Counted from the stretch's first letter, positions 1 through 9,084 are shown. The stretch is DNA of 64,000 nucleotides from Halopseudomonas sabulinigri (GCF_900105255.1 NZ_LT629763.1:2542001-2606000), one strand, 5' to 3'. Numbers and translations: made by a program. The notes: generated from the sequence alone by a model not told the origin.

Positions 1-936
1 CTGATCCCGCTGAGCGATGCCCAGGGCTGGGCCGAACTTGGGTTGAAGATGGCGCCGCTGCTGCTCTGCGCCGCCGGGCTGACCATCTGTTACCGCGCCA
101 AGATCTGGAACATCGGCGCCGAGGGCCACTTCCTCATGGGTTCGCTGTGGGCCAGCGTCGCGGCGCTGCAGCTCAGCTCGCAAAGCGGTTTCTGGGTGCT
201 GCCCGTAGTCCTGCTGGCCGGCATTATTGCCGGTGCACTCTGGGCACTGCTGGCCGGGGTGTTGAAGACGCAGTTTCACTGCAACGAAATCCTCACCACC
301 ATCATGCTCAATTACATCGCCCTGAACCTGCTGTTGTACGCAGTGCACGGCCCGTTGAAAGACCCCTACGGCTTTGGCTTTCCGCAGTCGGAAATGTTTG
401 CCGCCGCGGCGCTGCTGCCCAAGCTGATCCCCGATACCCGCCTGCACATTGGCCTGCTGTTTGCGCTGCTGGCCGCCGTGGCCGTGGGCGTGCTGTTTGC
501 GCGTACCTTCATCGGCTTTCAGCTCAAGGTGTTGGGGCAGGATGAGCGCGCCGCCGCCTTCGCCGGCTTCCCGGCCAAACGTCTGACCCTACTGGCGTTC
601 ATTCTGGCCGGGGGCCTGGCCGGTCTGGCGGGCGCCAGCGAGGTGACCGGGCCGCTGGGCCAGCTGGTGCCACAGGTCTCGCCGGGGTACGGCTATACCG
701 CCATCATTGTGGTGTTTCTCGGCCGCATGCAGGCAGTGGGCATCATTCTGGCTGCCGCGCTGCTGGCGCTGACCTTCATGGGCGGCGAGATGCTGCAGAT
801 CGCGATGAACCTGCCCAAGGCGATTACCGGGCTGTTTCAGGGCTTGCTGCTGTTTTATCTGCTGACCTGTGACGCCTTTATTCACTACCGCATTCGTTTT
901 CGCCGCGCCCCCGCGGCCAGCGCCGGGGAGGCTTGA
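1..936 (+). CDS. Nucleoside ABC importer permease (NupP/YufP-like), 5' end missing
   Basis: The reading frame is open from the first base of the window, so the N-terminus lies upstream. The product is a very hydrophobic inner-membrane permease of the BPD_transp_2 type found in BMP-family (purine) nucleoside importers. The stretch around KIWNIGAEGHFLMG is characteristic of that family (established knowledge). The next permease gene starts 2 bases after this stop, so the two probably form a heterodimeric channel. The ATPase and lipoprotein binding protein should lie upstream of the window. The Tsx-like pore that follows supports a nucleoside substrate, but the exact ligand is inferred. Confidence 0.85.
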   Translation: MIPLSDAQGWAELGLKMAPLLLCAAGLTICYRAKIWNIGAEGHFLMGSLWASVAALQLSSQSGFWVLPVVLLAGIIAGALWALLAGVLKTQFHCNEILTTIMLNYIALNLLLYAVHGPLKDPYGFGFPQSEMFAAAALLPKLIPDTRLHIGLLFALLAAVAVGVLFARTFIGFQLKVLGQDERAAAFAGFPAKRLTLLAFILAGGLAGLAGASEVTGPLGQLVPQVSPGYGYTAIIVVFLGRMQAVGIILAAALLALTFMGGEMLQIAMNLPKAITGLFQGLLLFYLLTCDAFIHYRIRFRRAPAASAGEA

Positions 937-937
937 G

Positions 938-1864
938 ATGGACGCCGTACTGCTTACCAACGTATTGGCCGCCACCGTGATTGCCGGCACCCCGCTGCTG
1001 CTGGTCGCCTTGGGTGAACTGGTGTGCGAACGCTCCGGCGTACTCAACCTGGGCCAGGAAGGCATGATGCTGATGGGCGCGGTGATCGGCTTCATGGCTG
1101 CTGTCACCTCCGGCAGCCTGGCGATTGGCGTGCTGGCGGCGATGCTCGGCGGCGTCATGATGTCGATGCTGTTCGCGCTGATGGCCGTCACCCTGGCAGC
1201 CAACCAGTATGCCGCCGGCCTGGCGCTGACCATCTTCGGCGTGGGCCTCAGCTCCTTCGTCGGCAGCGGCTATGTCGGTCAGGCCATCGACGGCTTCGAC
1301 AAGGTCGCCATCCCGCTGCTGTCTGACATTCCGGTACTGGGCACCGTGCTGTTCACCCAGGACATTCTGGTCTACGCCTCGCTGGTGATCTTCGTGCTGG
1401 TGTTCTGCTTTTTGCGTTACACCCGCGGCGGCCTGATCCTGCGTGCCGTCGGCGAGTCCCCCGAAGCGGCCAATGCCAACGGTCTGCGCGTATTGCAGGT
1501 GCGCTATCTGGCGGTCGCCTTTGGCGGCGCCATGGCCGGGCTGGCGGGCGCCTACCTGTCGCTGGCCTACACCCCAATGTGGACCGAAAACATGACCGCC
1601 GGGCGGGGCTGGATCGCGCTGGCGCTGGTGGTGTTCGCCACCTGGAAACCCGAACGTGTACTGCTGGGGGCCTACCTGTTTGGCGCCGCCAGCATCCTGC
1701 ATTTGGTACTGCAGGGCCTTGGCTGGCAGAGCTCGACCGAGCTGCTGGCCATGCTGCCCTATGTGGTCACCATTCTGGTGCTTGTGCTGCTGTCCTGGAA
1801 TCCCACCCGGACGCGGCTCAACACACCGCTATCAATCGGCCAACCTTATAGGCCGAGCAAATAA
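938..1864 (+). CDS. Nucleoside ABC importer permease (NupQ/YufQ-like)
   Basis: A 308-residue integral membrane protein, the second permease of the BMP-type nucleoside importer. I chose the ATG 2 bases after the previous stop, in tight coupling; an upstream in-frame start would overlap the first permease by about 70 bases without need. The early motif ERSGVLNLGQEGMMLMGA matches the family's conserved segment after the first helices. About eight hydrophobic segments follow, ending in a short basic tail. It acts with the preceding permease to form the transmembrane channel, presumably for purine nucleosides or related compounds. Family assignment is firm; the ligand is inferred from the Tsx-like and purine genes nearby. 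Confidence 0.88.
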   Translation: MDAVLLTNVLAATVIAGTPLLLVALGELVCERSGVLNLGQEGMMLMGAVIGFMAAVTSGSLAIGVLAAMLGGVMMSMLFALMAVTLAANQYAAGLALTIFGVGLSSFVGSGYVGQAIDGFDKVAIPLLSDIPVLGTVLFTQDILVYASLVIFVLVFCFLRYTRGGLILRAVGESPEAANANGLRVLQVRYLAVAFGGAMAGLAGAYLSLAYTPMWTENMTAGRGWIALALVVFATWKPERVLLGAYLFGAASILHLVLQGLGWQSSTELLAMLPYVVTILVLVLLSWNPTRTRLNTPLSIGQPYRPSK

Positions 1865-1922
1865 CGAGTAACACCCACTATGCCAATCAAAAAACCATAT
1901 CTTGGATTATTAGGAGCATTAC

Positions 1923-2678
1923 ATGAGCACAATGCGTAAAACCCTGATTGCCGCCTGCATCGCAGCCGCCTTCGTCCCTGCAGCACACGCCGAGAAGTAT
2001 TTCTCCGACTCCAGCCTGTCGATCCTCTACAGCGATGACTATCAGGCGTTCGGCAAGCAGAAACGTACCGACACCTATTTCACTTTCGAGAACGCGACCG
2101 GTCACAACTGGGGCAGCACCTTCTTCTTCTTTGACCGCAATCAGGGTCACGGCAAGGACGCAGACTCTGATGACCTGTATGGCGAGTTTGCGCCTGACAT
2201 GAACCTGAGCTGGGCACTGGGCAAAGACCTGAGCGTTGGTAACGTGATCAAGGACTTCACCCTGGCCGGTCAGTACGAAAATGGCGGCGGCACCAACGTC
2301 AACAACTACATGGTTGGCCCCGGCATCATCTGGAACGTCCCTGGCATGCAGTACTTCAAGACCAGCTTCTACCGCGTGTGGAACAGCGAAACCGACGACG
2401 ACTATCAAGCTACTGTGGTCTGGGGCATGCCCATGGAGTTTGGCGCTACCCGCATCCTGTTCGACGGTTACATCGACTGGTCTACCGCAGAAGACGACCA
2501 CAAGTCCGATTTCCACTTCAACCCGCAGCTGAAGCTGGACGTAGGTAACTACTTCAACGCGCCCAAGGTGCTGTACGCCGGTATCGAGTACTCTTACTGG
2601 AACAACAAGTACGGCCTGAACGACGACGTAATGGACACCGAAAGCGCCGTCAGTGCGCTGGTAAAATGGCACTTCTGA
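1923..2678 (+). CDS. tsx: Tsx-like outer-membrane nucleoside channel
   Basis: 251 residues with a Sec signal peptide (positively charged start, hydrophobic core, cleavage near AHA-EKYF at about residue 24) and a C-terminal phenylalanine in VKWHF, typical of outer-membrane beta-barrels. Aromatic-rich strands (DTYFTFENATGHNWGS; YFKTSFYRVW) match the Tsx/OmpK channel family, which admits nucleosides. It starts 58 bases after the permeases, preceded by the ribosome-binding sequence AGGAG. With the inner-membrane importer it would form a complete nucleoside entry route. A strong hairpin follows the stop. Whether it favours purine, pyrimidine or modified nucleosides cannot be read from the sequence. 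Confidence 0.85.
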   Translation: MSTMRKTLIAACIAAAFVPAAHAEKYFSDSSLSILYSDDYQAFGKQKRTDTYFTFENATGHNWGSTFFFFDRNQGHGKDADSDDLYGEFAPDMNLSWALGKDLSVGNVIKDFTLAGQYENGGGTNVNNYMVGPGIIWNVPGMQYFKTSFYRVWNSETDDDYQATVVWGMPMEFGATRILFDGYIDWSTAEDDHKSDFHFNPQLKLDVGNYFNAPKVLYAGIEYSYWNNKYGLNDDVMDTESAVSALVKWHF

Positions 2679-2684
2679 TCGACC

Positions 2685-2714
2685 ACAACGGCCCGGTGTA
2701 AACCGGGCCGTTGT
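2685..2714 (+). terminator. Rho-independent-type hairpin after tsx
   Basis: A 13-bp perfect stem (core AACGGCCCGGT / ACCGGGCCGTT) with a 4-base loop lies 6 bases after the tsx stop. The T-tract is weak, so it may also act as an mRNA 3'-end stabiliser. It separates the transporter genes from the TetR-type gene. Confidence 0.7.
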
Positions 2715-2748
2715 TACCAGTACGCCCCTTGCACGGAAGACAGGACTG

Positions 2749-3402
2749 ATGACCACCGCCACTGCCAAATCCAAGACCTACCGTCCCGGAAAGATTCGTG
2801 AGCGCAACCACGAGTTGATTCTGGCCGCAGCGGAGCAGGAATTTGCCCTGCACGGTTTTCGCGGCGCTACCATCCAAAACATTGCCGAACGTGCCGAACT
2901 ACCCAAATCGAACGTGCTGTATTACTTCAGCAACAAGAAGAAGATATATGCCGCCATGTTCGACGACATTCTTGCACGCTGGAACACCCTGTTCTCCAGC
3001 GTGACCGTCGACGACGATCCCGCCGAAGCGATCGCCGCCTTCATTCGTACCAAGGTGGAGACCTCAAGAACCCACCCGTTGGCCTCGCGCCTGTTCGCCA
3101 TGGAGATCATCCAGGGCGCGCCCTTTCTGATGACCCACCTGCGCACCAATATGCGCGAATGGGTGCGTGGCCGCGCCGGCGTGATGCAGCAATGGATCGA
3201 CCAGGGCCGCATGGCGCCGGTCGACCCGGTGCAGCTGATTTTCCTGATCTGGTCCTCGACGCAGCACTACTCCGACTTTCAGGTACAGATTCTGATGGTC
3301 GAGAACAAGGCCGAATACGAGCAGAAAGACTTTGACCACGCGGCCGACTTTCTCACCGAAGTAATACTGCGCGGCTGTGGCCTCGAGCCGCCGAAAAAAT
3401 GA
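2749..3402 (+). CDS. rutR: RutR-type TetR family repressor
   Basis: 217 residues. The N-terminal TetR helix-turn-helix (about residues 20-65, with ATIQNIAERAELPKSNVLYYF) is followed by a ligand domain very close to E. coli RutR. The shared blocks are SRTHPLASRLFAMEI, GAPFLM and the segment ending in STQHYSDF (YcdC_C type). E. coli RutR senses uracil/thymine and binds TTGACCA-N2-TGGTCAA (established knowledge). Several promoters between 12.8 and 21.9 kb carry that dyad, so this protein is the obvious candidate regulator of the distant cluster as well as its neighbours. No good copy of the box is visible directly upstream of this gene, so autoregulation is not supported. Confidence 0.85.
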   Translation: MTTATAKSKTYRPGKIRERNHELILAAAEQEFALHGFRGATIQNIAERAELPKSNVLYYFSNKKKIYAAMFDDILARWNTLFSSVTVDDDPAEAIAAFIRTKVETSRTHPLASRLFAMEIIQGAPFLMTHLRTNMREWVRGRAGVMQQWIDQGRMAPVDPVQLIFLIWSSTQHYSDFQVQILMVENKAEYEQKDFDHAADFLTEVILRGCGLEPPKK

Positions 3403-3545
3403 GCGGTGTGCGCCTTGCCGACGCGGCCCCGGTGGCAATCCGCCGGCGCTGCGGCGACAATGGCAACCCCATTACCCTAACCCAACCCTAGTGTTACAGC
3501 CGGACAGCCTCTGAGCCCGCCGCGCTCCTGACCGCCGAGGTACAG

Positions 3546-4892
3546 ATGAGCCAGTTTGCGCTGCGCGATGCAGCCATTTTCACCGTAGACCCCGATAACC
3601 GGGTCATTCCCCGTGGCACCCTGATCGTTGAGGACGGCCGCATCAGCGCCGTCGGCCCCAGCGATCAACTGATCATTCCGCCGGGTATCCCGACCATAGA
3701 CGCCAGCGGCCATGCGCTGCTGCCGGGGCTGATCGACGCCCATTCGCACTCCAGCCTGATGCGCGGGGTGACCGAGAACATGCAGCTGATGGACTGGCTG
3801 CCCTACTACCAGTTGGAGCACCGCGCGCTAACCGAGGAGTACGCCTATCACTCGGCCCGCCTGTGTTATCTGGAAGCGCTGAAGAGCGGCACCACCTGCG
3901 TGATGGACATGTACCGCTTCATGCACCGCTGCGCCGAGGCCGCGGACGAGGTCGGCATTCGGGTCAATCTCGCACCCTATGTGGCCGACGAAGCGGGCAA
4001 AGACTTTTTCGCCACCCGCGCCGAGAACCGCGCGCTGATCCACAGCCACCACGGCACCCAGAACGGTCGCATACAGGTGTGGATGGGCCTGGAGCATCTG
4101 TTCTACTGCACCCCCGACGCCTACCGCGAAGCGCTGGAGTGTCAGGCTGAATATGGTGTAGGCATCCACACCCACGCCTGCGAGCAAAAGGAAGAAGACG
4201 ACGCTGTCAGCGCGCATTTTGGCCGCCGCTCGATTGCCCAGCTGGATCATTACGGGATTCTCGGCGAACGCACCCTGCTGGCCCATTGCGTGTGGCTGAA
4301 CGACGACGAGATCAAGCGTATCGCCGATACCGGCACCAGCATCAGCCACTGCCCGATCAGCAACGCCAAACTAGCCAGCGGCGTGGCCCGCGTACCAGAG
4401 ATGCTCGCCGCCGGCATCACCGTCGGCCTGGGTACCGACGGCCCGGTATGCAACAACAGCCTGAGCCTGTTTGAGGAAATGAAGTTTGCCTCGCTGATTC
4501 AGAAAGCCACCCGGCTGGACGCCACCGTGCTGCCAGCCGATCAGATGCTGCGCATGGCCACCATCAACGGCGCACGCGCGCTGGGCCTGGGCGACCGCAT
4601 CGGCTCGCTGGAGGTCGGCAAGCAGGCCGACCTGTTGCTGCTGGATCTGGCCAGCCCCAACCTGACCCCAGCGGAACTGACCAACAGTGGCGGCAATCTA
4701 CTGTGGAACCTGGTATTTGCCGCCGGCACGCAGAATGTGGCCGCCGTGTGGGTCGATGGCCGCCAGCTGCTTGCCGATGGCCGCGCCACCCGCGTCAGCG
4801 AGGCCAGCCTGATCGCCGAAGCCCAGCAGCAGGGTCTGGCGCTATTTCAGCAGTGTCGCGATATCAGCCACCTGCGCACGTCCATGCTTTAA
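3546..4892 (+). CDS. Amidohydrolase of the MTA/SAH deaminase (TRZ/ATZ) family
   Basis: 448 residues forming a cyclic amidohydrolase barrel with all metal and catalytic residues: HSH at 66/68, HTHACE with His208 and Glu213, His247 in LLAHCVWL and Asp298 in GLGTDGPVCNN. The family hydrolytically deaminates aminated purines, nucleosides (5'-methylthioadenosine, S-adenosylhomocysteine) or triazines in the cytoplasm. It is followed 21 bases later by a 2OG oxygenase and preceded by the RutR-type gene, which points to a nucleobase or nucleoside derivative as substrate. It is a distant relative of the 8-oxoguanine deaminase at 11.4-12.8 kb and is likely to have a different specificity. The exact substrate is unknown. 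Confidence 0.82.
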   Translation: MSQFALRDAAIFTVDPDNRVIPRGTLIVEDGRISAVGPSDQLIIPPGIPTIDASGHALLPGLIDAHSHSSLMRGVTENMQLMDWLPYYQLEHRALTEEYAYHSARLCYLEALKSGTTCVMDMYRFMHRCAEAADEVGIRVNLAPYVADEAGKDFFATRAENRALIHSHHGTQNGRIQVWMGLEHLFYCTPDAYREALECQAEYGVGIHTHACEQKEEDDAVSAHFGRRSIAQLDHYGILGERTLLAHCVWLNDDEIKRIADTGTSISHCPISNAKLASGVARVPEMLAAGITVGLGTDGPVCNNSLSLFEEMKFASLIQKATRLDATVLPADQMLRMATINGARALGLGDRIGSLEVGKQADLLLLDLASPNLTPAELTNSGGNLLWNLVFAAGTQNVAAVWVDGRQLLADGRATRVSEASLIAEAQQQGLALFQQCRDISHLRTSML

Positions 4893-4913
4893 GGTCCTAC
4901 GGGAGTCCATACC

Positions 4914-5870
4914 ATGACCTCACTACCGATTATCTCCGTCGCCGGCCTGCGCAGCGACGACCCGGCTGTTCGCGCCGCCACCGCCGCCGAGCTGGGCAAG
5001 GCCTGCCGCGACGTCGGTTTTTTCTACGCCATCGACCACGGCATTCCCGAGGCCGTCATGAGCGGCGCGTTCGACAACGCCAAGACCTTCTTCGCCCTGC
5101 CGCTGGAAAGCAAGCAGGCGCTGTCGATCAAACTGTCACCGCATAACCGTGGCTACGTGGCCATGGCCGATGAAAAGCTCAATCCCGAGGCCGGCGCCGA
5201 CATGAAGGAAGCCTTCAACATCGGCACCGACTTTCCCGAGGATCACCCCGAGGTGGTCGCCGGCAAGCCGTTTCGCGGAGTGAATTTCTGGCCGCCGGTA
5301 GAGGGTTGGCGCAGCGCCATGCTGGGTTACTTTGACGCCTGCCTGGATCTTGGCCGGCTGATTCACCGCGGCTTCAGCATCGACCTGGGGCTGCGCGAAG
5401 ACTTCTTCGACGCGCACCTGCAAGAGCCCATCGCCACCCTGCGCATGCTGCGCTACCCGGCCAGCGCCGGTGAAATCACCCGTGAAGACGGCGGCGCCGG
5501 CGCGCACACCGATTACGGCAACGTTACCCTGCTGGCCACCGACAAGGTCGCCGGCCTGCAGGTGGCTACCCGCCAGGGCAACTGGATAGATGCGCCGCAC
5601 ATTCCTGGCGCCTTCGTCTGCAACATCGGCGACTGCCTGATGCGCTGGAGCAACGACACCTATGTCTCAACCCCGCACCGGGTCAAGCCGCCGGAGCAGG
5701 AGCGCTACTCGATTGCCTTCTTCCTGGAAGTCGATCCGGATGCCGTCGTCGACCCGCGCGACATAGTGCCGAACGAGCAGCCCAAGTACCCGCCGATTAC
5801 CTGCGCCGAGTACCTGACACACCGCCTGAACGCCACCTACGAGCACCGCACAGACGCTGACGCAATGTAA
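4914..5870 (+). CDS. 2OG-Fe(II) oxygenase, isopenicillin N synthase-like (copy 1)
   Basis: 318 residues with an N-terminal DIOX_N-type domain (GFFYAIDHG near 36-43) and a C-terminal jelly-roll core. The iron ligands are His198 and Asp200 (GAHTDYGNVTLL) and His255 (STPHRV). The RxS motif at Arg264/Ser266 that binds 2-oxoglutarate is present. Members oxidise small molecules using O2 and 2-oxoglutarate; eukaryotic thymine 7-hydroxylase belongs to this family. It is coupled to the upstream deaminase, so hydroxylation or oxidative demethylation of a modified base is plausible but inferred. It is one of three such oxygenases in the window, divergent enough to suggest different substrates. Confidence 0.85.
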   Translation: MTSLPIISVAGLRSDDPAVRAATAAELGKACRDVGFFYAIDHGIPEAVMSGAFDNAKTFFALPLESKQALSIKLSPHNRGYVAMADEKLNPEAGADMKEAFNIGTDFPEDHPEVVAGKPFRGVNFWPPVEGWRSAMLGYFDACLDLGRLIHRGFSIDLGLREDFFDAHLQEPIATLRMLRYPASAGEITREDGGAGAHTDYGNVTLLATDKVAGLQVATRQGNWIDAPHIPGAFVCNIGDCLMRWSNDTYVSTPHRVKPPEQERYSIAFFLEVDPDAVVDPRDIVPNEQPKYPPITCAEYLTHRLNATYEHRTDADAM

Positions 5871-5874
5871 TGCC

Positions 5875-5898
5875 TGCGCCGTGTATCATCACGGCGCA
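5875..5898. terminator. Bidirectional hairpin between oxygenase 1 and msrB
   Basis: A 9-bp perfect stem (TGCGCCGTG / CACGGCGCA) with a 6-base loop lies between two convergent genes, with A-rich sequence on one side. It probably terminates both. Confidence 0.6.
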
Positions 5899-5905
5899 AA
5901 ACCCG

Positions 5906-6349
5906 TTAACCGACCTTCTTCAACGCCACCGCATTCATGCAAAAACGCAGGCCGGTCGGCGGTGGCCCATCGGGGAACACATGCCCCAGGTGCGCATCGC
6001 AGACATTGCAGGTGTTCTCCACGCGTTGCATGCCGTGGCTATTGTCCATCTTGCAAGCCACCACATTGTCTTTCAGCGGCTGGGTAAACGACGGCCAGCC
6101 GCTGTGCGATTCAAACTTGTGGCTGGCATCAAACAGCTCGGTGCCACAGCACACACAGGCGTAGATACCCGGCTCGAACAGACTGCACATCTCTGAACTG
6201 AACGCCCGCTCGGTACCCGCCTGACGGGTCACCCGGTACTCCTCCTCGCTCAACTGCGCACGCCACTCGGCCTCGCTTTTTTGTACGCGGCGCTCTGGCT
6301 CAGGGTTACCGTTGGTCGCGCGGGCAATCACATCATTCCAGTTCTGCAC
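5906..6349 (-). CDS. msrB: Peptide-methionine (R)-S-oxide reductase MsrB
   Basis: 147 residues from a GTG start that has a good ribosome-binding site (GGAGG about 6 bases upstream); no suitable ATG lies nearer. The SelR domain is complete: two CxxC zinc pairs (CVCCG and CNVCDAHLGH) and the catalytic cysteine in GLRFCMNA near the C-terminus. It reduces methionine-R-sulfoxide in proteins in the cytoplasm, recycled by thioredoxin. It is divergent from the glutathione transferase gene with a 135-base promoter region between, so both may respond to oxidative conditions; no specific operator was recognised. Confidence 0.93.
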   Translation of the reverse strand: MQNWNDVIARATNGNPEPERRVQKSEAEWRAQLSEEEYRVTRQAGTERAFSSEMCSLFEPGIYACVCCGTELFDASHKFESHSGWPSFTQPLKDNVVACKMDNSHGMQRVENTCNVCDAHLGHVFPDGPPPTGLRFCMNAVALKKVG

Positions 6350-6484
6350 TTTTTCACCTCCGCAAAAATTGAACAAGTTACCTGCATAGGACTCCAAAAG
6401 CTTATCAGGGTTACCGGCGGAAAACGTGCGTCGCATCGCGCAACCCCGCCTTGCCCACATCCTCTCCAATTCAGCGGAGGCAAC

Positions 6485-7189
6485 ATGTCCAACCTGTCCA
6501 GTTACGCCGTCACCGAAAAGTGGCCAGCGACCCATCCCGAGCGCCTGCAGCTCTACTCGCTGCCAACCCCCAACGGCGTAAAAGCCTCCATCATGCTGGA
6601 GGAGATCGAGCTGGCCTATGAGCCGCATCGGGTAGATTTTGGCCGGGGCGATCAACATACGCCTGAATTCCTCTCGGTCAGCCCGAACAACAAGATCCCC
6701 GCGATTCTTGACCCCAACGGCCCCCACGGCCAGCCACTGGCGCTGTTCGAGTCCGGCGCTATCCTGCTCTATCTGGCAGAAAAAAGCGGCCAGCTGGTGC
6801 CACGCGACCCAGCCGAGCGTCTCAAGTGCATCCAATGGCTGCTTTTCCAGATCGGCGGCATAGGCCCCATGTTCGGCCAGCTCGGCTACTTCGTGAAGTT
6901 CGACGGCAAGGAAGTACAAGACCCACGCCCACGGCGACGCTACATCGATGAAACCCTGCGGTTGCTGGGTGTGCTTGACCGTCAGCTGAAAGACAAGGAC
7001 TGGATCATGGGCGGCCAATACAGCATTGCCGATATCGCGGTGTTCCCTTGGATTCGGGGGATGCTGGAGTTTTATGAGGCGGGGCCACTGGTGGATTTTG
7101 AGCAGTTCACCAACGTGCGGCGGGTGTACGACGCCTTTATGGCGCGGCCCGCGGTGCAGCGGGGGTTGGATATTCCAGCGCCGGAGTAA
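6485..7189 (+). CDS. Glutathione transferase-like protein (YfcG/YghU group)
   Basis: 234 residues, with the start chosen at the ATG preceded by GCGGAGG. The N-terminal thioredoxin-like half contains LYSLPTPNGVKASIMLEE and the cis-proline region NNKIPAI, then FESGAILLYLAEK. The C-terminal helical half carries the N-capping-type motif YSIADIAVFPW. The TPNG signature is that of the Nu-class YfcG/YghU enzymes, which act mainly as disulfide-bond oxidoreductases with bound glutathione (family knowledge). It is divergent from msrB, consistent with a redox role. The preferred substrate is unknown. Confidence 0.88.
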   Translation: MSNLSSYAVTEKWPATHPERLQLYSLPTPNGVKASIMLEEIELAYEPHRVDFGRGDQHTPEFLSVSPNNKIPAILDPNGPHGQPLALFESGAILLYLAEKSGQLVPRDPAERLKCIQWLLFQIGGIGPMFGQLGYFVKFDGKEVQDPRPRRRYIDETLRLLGVLDRQLKDKDWIMGGQYSIADIAVFPWIRGMLEFYEAGPLVDFEQFTNVRRVYDAFMARPAVQRGLDIPAPE

Positions 7190-7226
7190 GCCTCTGCGTG
7201 CCACTTCTGCGGTGACCGTGCACTGA

Positions 7227-7253
7227 TCGTTCCCACGCTCTGCGTGGGAATGC
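7227..7253. repeat. REP-like palindrome (GTTCCCACGC type)
   Basis: The inverted repeat TTCCCACGC-TCT-GCGTGGGAA lies 40 bases after the GST gene. Palindromes of this type are common extragenic repeats in Pseudomonas. A degenerate second copy is near 9085, in both cases followed by about 80 bases of related sequence and then the modular repeat described at 7311. Confidence 0.7.
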
Positions 7254-7310
7254 AGCCTCGGACCCTCTACGGCCCTACCTGCCAACCCAACACTCTTAAC
7301 GACCGCTTCC

Positions 7311-7440
7311 TAGCTAATTAATGTACAAACCGATAGCGCGCTTCCCGCCTATCTCGCGCGCCAAGCGGGGCCGCTTGCGCGGCAGCCCTGCGCTACTCGC
7401 CCGCATAAACGGGATTGGGGGTGCGTGGGCTCTGGTCATT
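7311..7440 (-). repeat. Modular dispersed repeat, copy A (short form)
   Basis: This copy shares the GGGCGAGTAGCGCAG end (on the minus strand) and the other end (TAGCTAATTAATGTRCA, followed by a CGCC-rich segment) with copies at 8797, 10348, 11137 and 35946. The central section is shortened. The whole 480-base gap between GST and the channel gene contains only this repeat, the REP palindrome and the channel's upstream region. The frames running through it are short and arise from the repeat itself. Confidence 0.7.
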
Positions 7441-7669
7441 CTTTGTAACGCACACTCAAACGACCGACGAGACACTCTAATCTGACCCCATTTTTCGCAG
7501 TTTTTTCGCCATGCAGACAAGGGTATTGGCAGCTCTCCAATACCGAAGGGGAATTCAACGGCACTCGCGAAGTCTCACGCGATGAACCCATTGAAGCCAA
7601 GGCAGCTCGGTTAGTTGCTTTGGCTTTTTCAATCGCACTCACCGCCCGGCATCGCCTAACGGATATCAC

Positions 7670-8671
7670 ATGACCATTGTCGACATCCTCGTCGCCCTCT
7701 TTGGGCTTCTTCTCATTCTGTTTACGCTGTTCGATGCGTTGGTAACGATATTGGGCCTGCAAGGTGGCGGGCCCGGCACTACCTTTGTCACGCAAAAGAT
7801 CTGGCGCGTTTTACTGATGCTCCATCGCCGCAAACCGCAGCACAGACTGCTGACTGTATGCGGCCCTGCTTTGATGGTTCTGGTGGTGCTGCTGTGGTAC
7901 GCGATGCTGTATCTCGGCTGGTTTTTGGTGTTCAACTCGGTAAGCGGTGCAGTAGTCAACGACTCCACGACCATCTTCGCCTCGGACCTGCAAACCTTAT
8001 ACTTTACGGGCGTCACCATCAGCGGGCTGGGTTACGGTGACTTTACCGCACGCGGCTTTCCGTGGACTCTTTACGCTACCTTGGCAGTATCGACCGGTAC
8101 TTTACTGACCTCCTTGGGGCTGTCTTACATTATCGCTGTGGTACCAGTTGCGTTGGAAAGGAAGCAGATTGCCCTGAAGCTGAATACGCTTGCCGCCAAG
8201 CCGGATGAGCTGATCAGGCAGCTGAACTCCAAGGAAAACGTGGATTACGTTTGGCAGTATCTGTTTTCAATCCAATCGGACGGCACAGACTTTTCCAGCA
8301 AATACGGCGCCTACCCCGTCGTCACCTATTTTCATGCGTTGCGGGTCGATAGCGTGTTCTCGTTAGCCTATTTGAACTCTGCGGATATTCTGTTTTACAT
8401 CGCCAATCACCCCGACCCTTCCCTGCGACCGGCTGCGCCCGCGGTGCAAGCGTTGAGAAATATCATCAGTGCGCATACCGATAACCTGCAGCACGTGATT
8501 GAGGGTGGCAAGTCAGGTGTTTACGCAGAGACTGCTAACGGAGCTTTGCCGGAATATCTTGAGAACCTGAGCCAAGACCAGGGCTACTCGCGGCAACTGT
8601 ATACCGCGCAGCGCAGGCAACTGGTGACTGCCTGTATTTACGACGGTTGGTGGGATAAGCCTAGACGTTGA
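7670..8671 (+). CDS. Two-helix potassium channel protein
   Basis: 333 residues. Hydrophobic helices lie near residues 5-30 and 65-92, and the pore helix and selectivity filter are at about 113-125 (TGVTISGLGYGDF, a variant of TVGYGD). The inner pore helix spans about 133-155. The remaining roughly 170 residues are a soluble C-terminal domain that I do not recognise, with no RCK/TrkA-N nucleotide motif visible. It probably assembles as a tetrameric K+ (or related cation) channel in the inner membrane. It sits alone, bracketed by repeat copies and with lower GC than the core genes, so it is likely part of an accessory insertion. Confidence 0.8.
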   Translation: MTIVDILVALFGLLLILFTLFDALVTILGLQGGGPGTTFVTQKIWRVLLMLHRRKPQHRLLTVCGPALMVLVVLLWYAMLYLGWFLVFNSVSGAVVNDSTTIFASDLQTLYFTGVTISGLGYGDFTARGFPWTLYATLAVSTGTLLTSLGLSYIIAVVPVALERKQIALKLNTLAAKPDELIRQLNSKENVDYVWQYLFSIQSDGTDFSSKYGAYPVVTYFHALRVDSVFSLAYLNSADILFYIANHPDPSLRPAAPAVQALRNIISAHTDNLQHVIEGGKSGVYAETANGALPEYLENLSQDQGYSRQLYTAQRRQLVTACIYDGWWDKPRR

Positions 8672-8796
8672 GATGAGCGGGGGCAGGTCTCCAATTGGAT
8701 CATTCCCAACCCCCCGGCGAGGTAACGCAACTCAGAACGCACCTGGGTCTTACCTACGGTCTGCTATGCGTAAACAACTGAATTGCTGAAGTTTTC

Positions 8797-9060
8797 GCTC
8801 ATTGATGTGCAAGCTGATGATTCGTTTCTCGCCTACCTGGCGAGCCAAGGGGGGCCGCTTGCCCGGCCCCCCTTGGCAATCCCCCGGGGCACCCGACTAC
8901 GCGACCCTTCGGGTTCGCTGCGTTGCCCGGTCTGACGGGGATGCTCGCAAACTCGCTTCGCTCAGACACCCCGCCCATCTTTTTCCCGCCAGCCCTGCGC
9001 TACTCGCCCGGGTAAACGGGAAAGGGGGCCGTGCATTCTGGTCTCTCTTTGGACTCGAAC
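8797..9060 (-). repeat. Modular dispersed repeat, copy B (full length)
   Basis: About 260 bases. Read on the minus strand it contains, in order: GGGCGAGTAGCGCAGGGCTG, then GTGTCTGAGCGAAGCGAG, then GCAACGCAGCGAAC. A long inverted repeat (GGGGGGCC arms) follows, then CTCGCC...GGCGAGAAACG. The same order occurs in copies D and F. The 645-base gap between the channel and the HigA-like gene is filled by this copy, the degenerate REP near 9085 and a partial end at 9178. The apparent 94-codon frame inside is a by-product of the repeat. Confidence 0.75.
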
Positions 9061-9084
9061 CAAAAGCAACCGCTATCCCATTTT

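Noticed and set aside
589-1702. Long antisense frames over the first two permease genes
   Set aside because: Composition (His/Gln/Gly-rich) and exact overlap with confident membrane-protein genes mark them as shadows of GC-rich coding DNA.
6350-7285. Extended minus-strand frame joining msrB with sequence across the GST gene
   Set aside because: The extension is antisense to a real GST. MsrB has its own GTG with a good ribosome-binding site and the right length.
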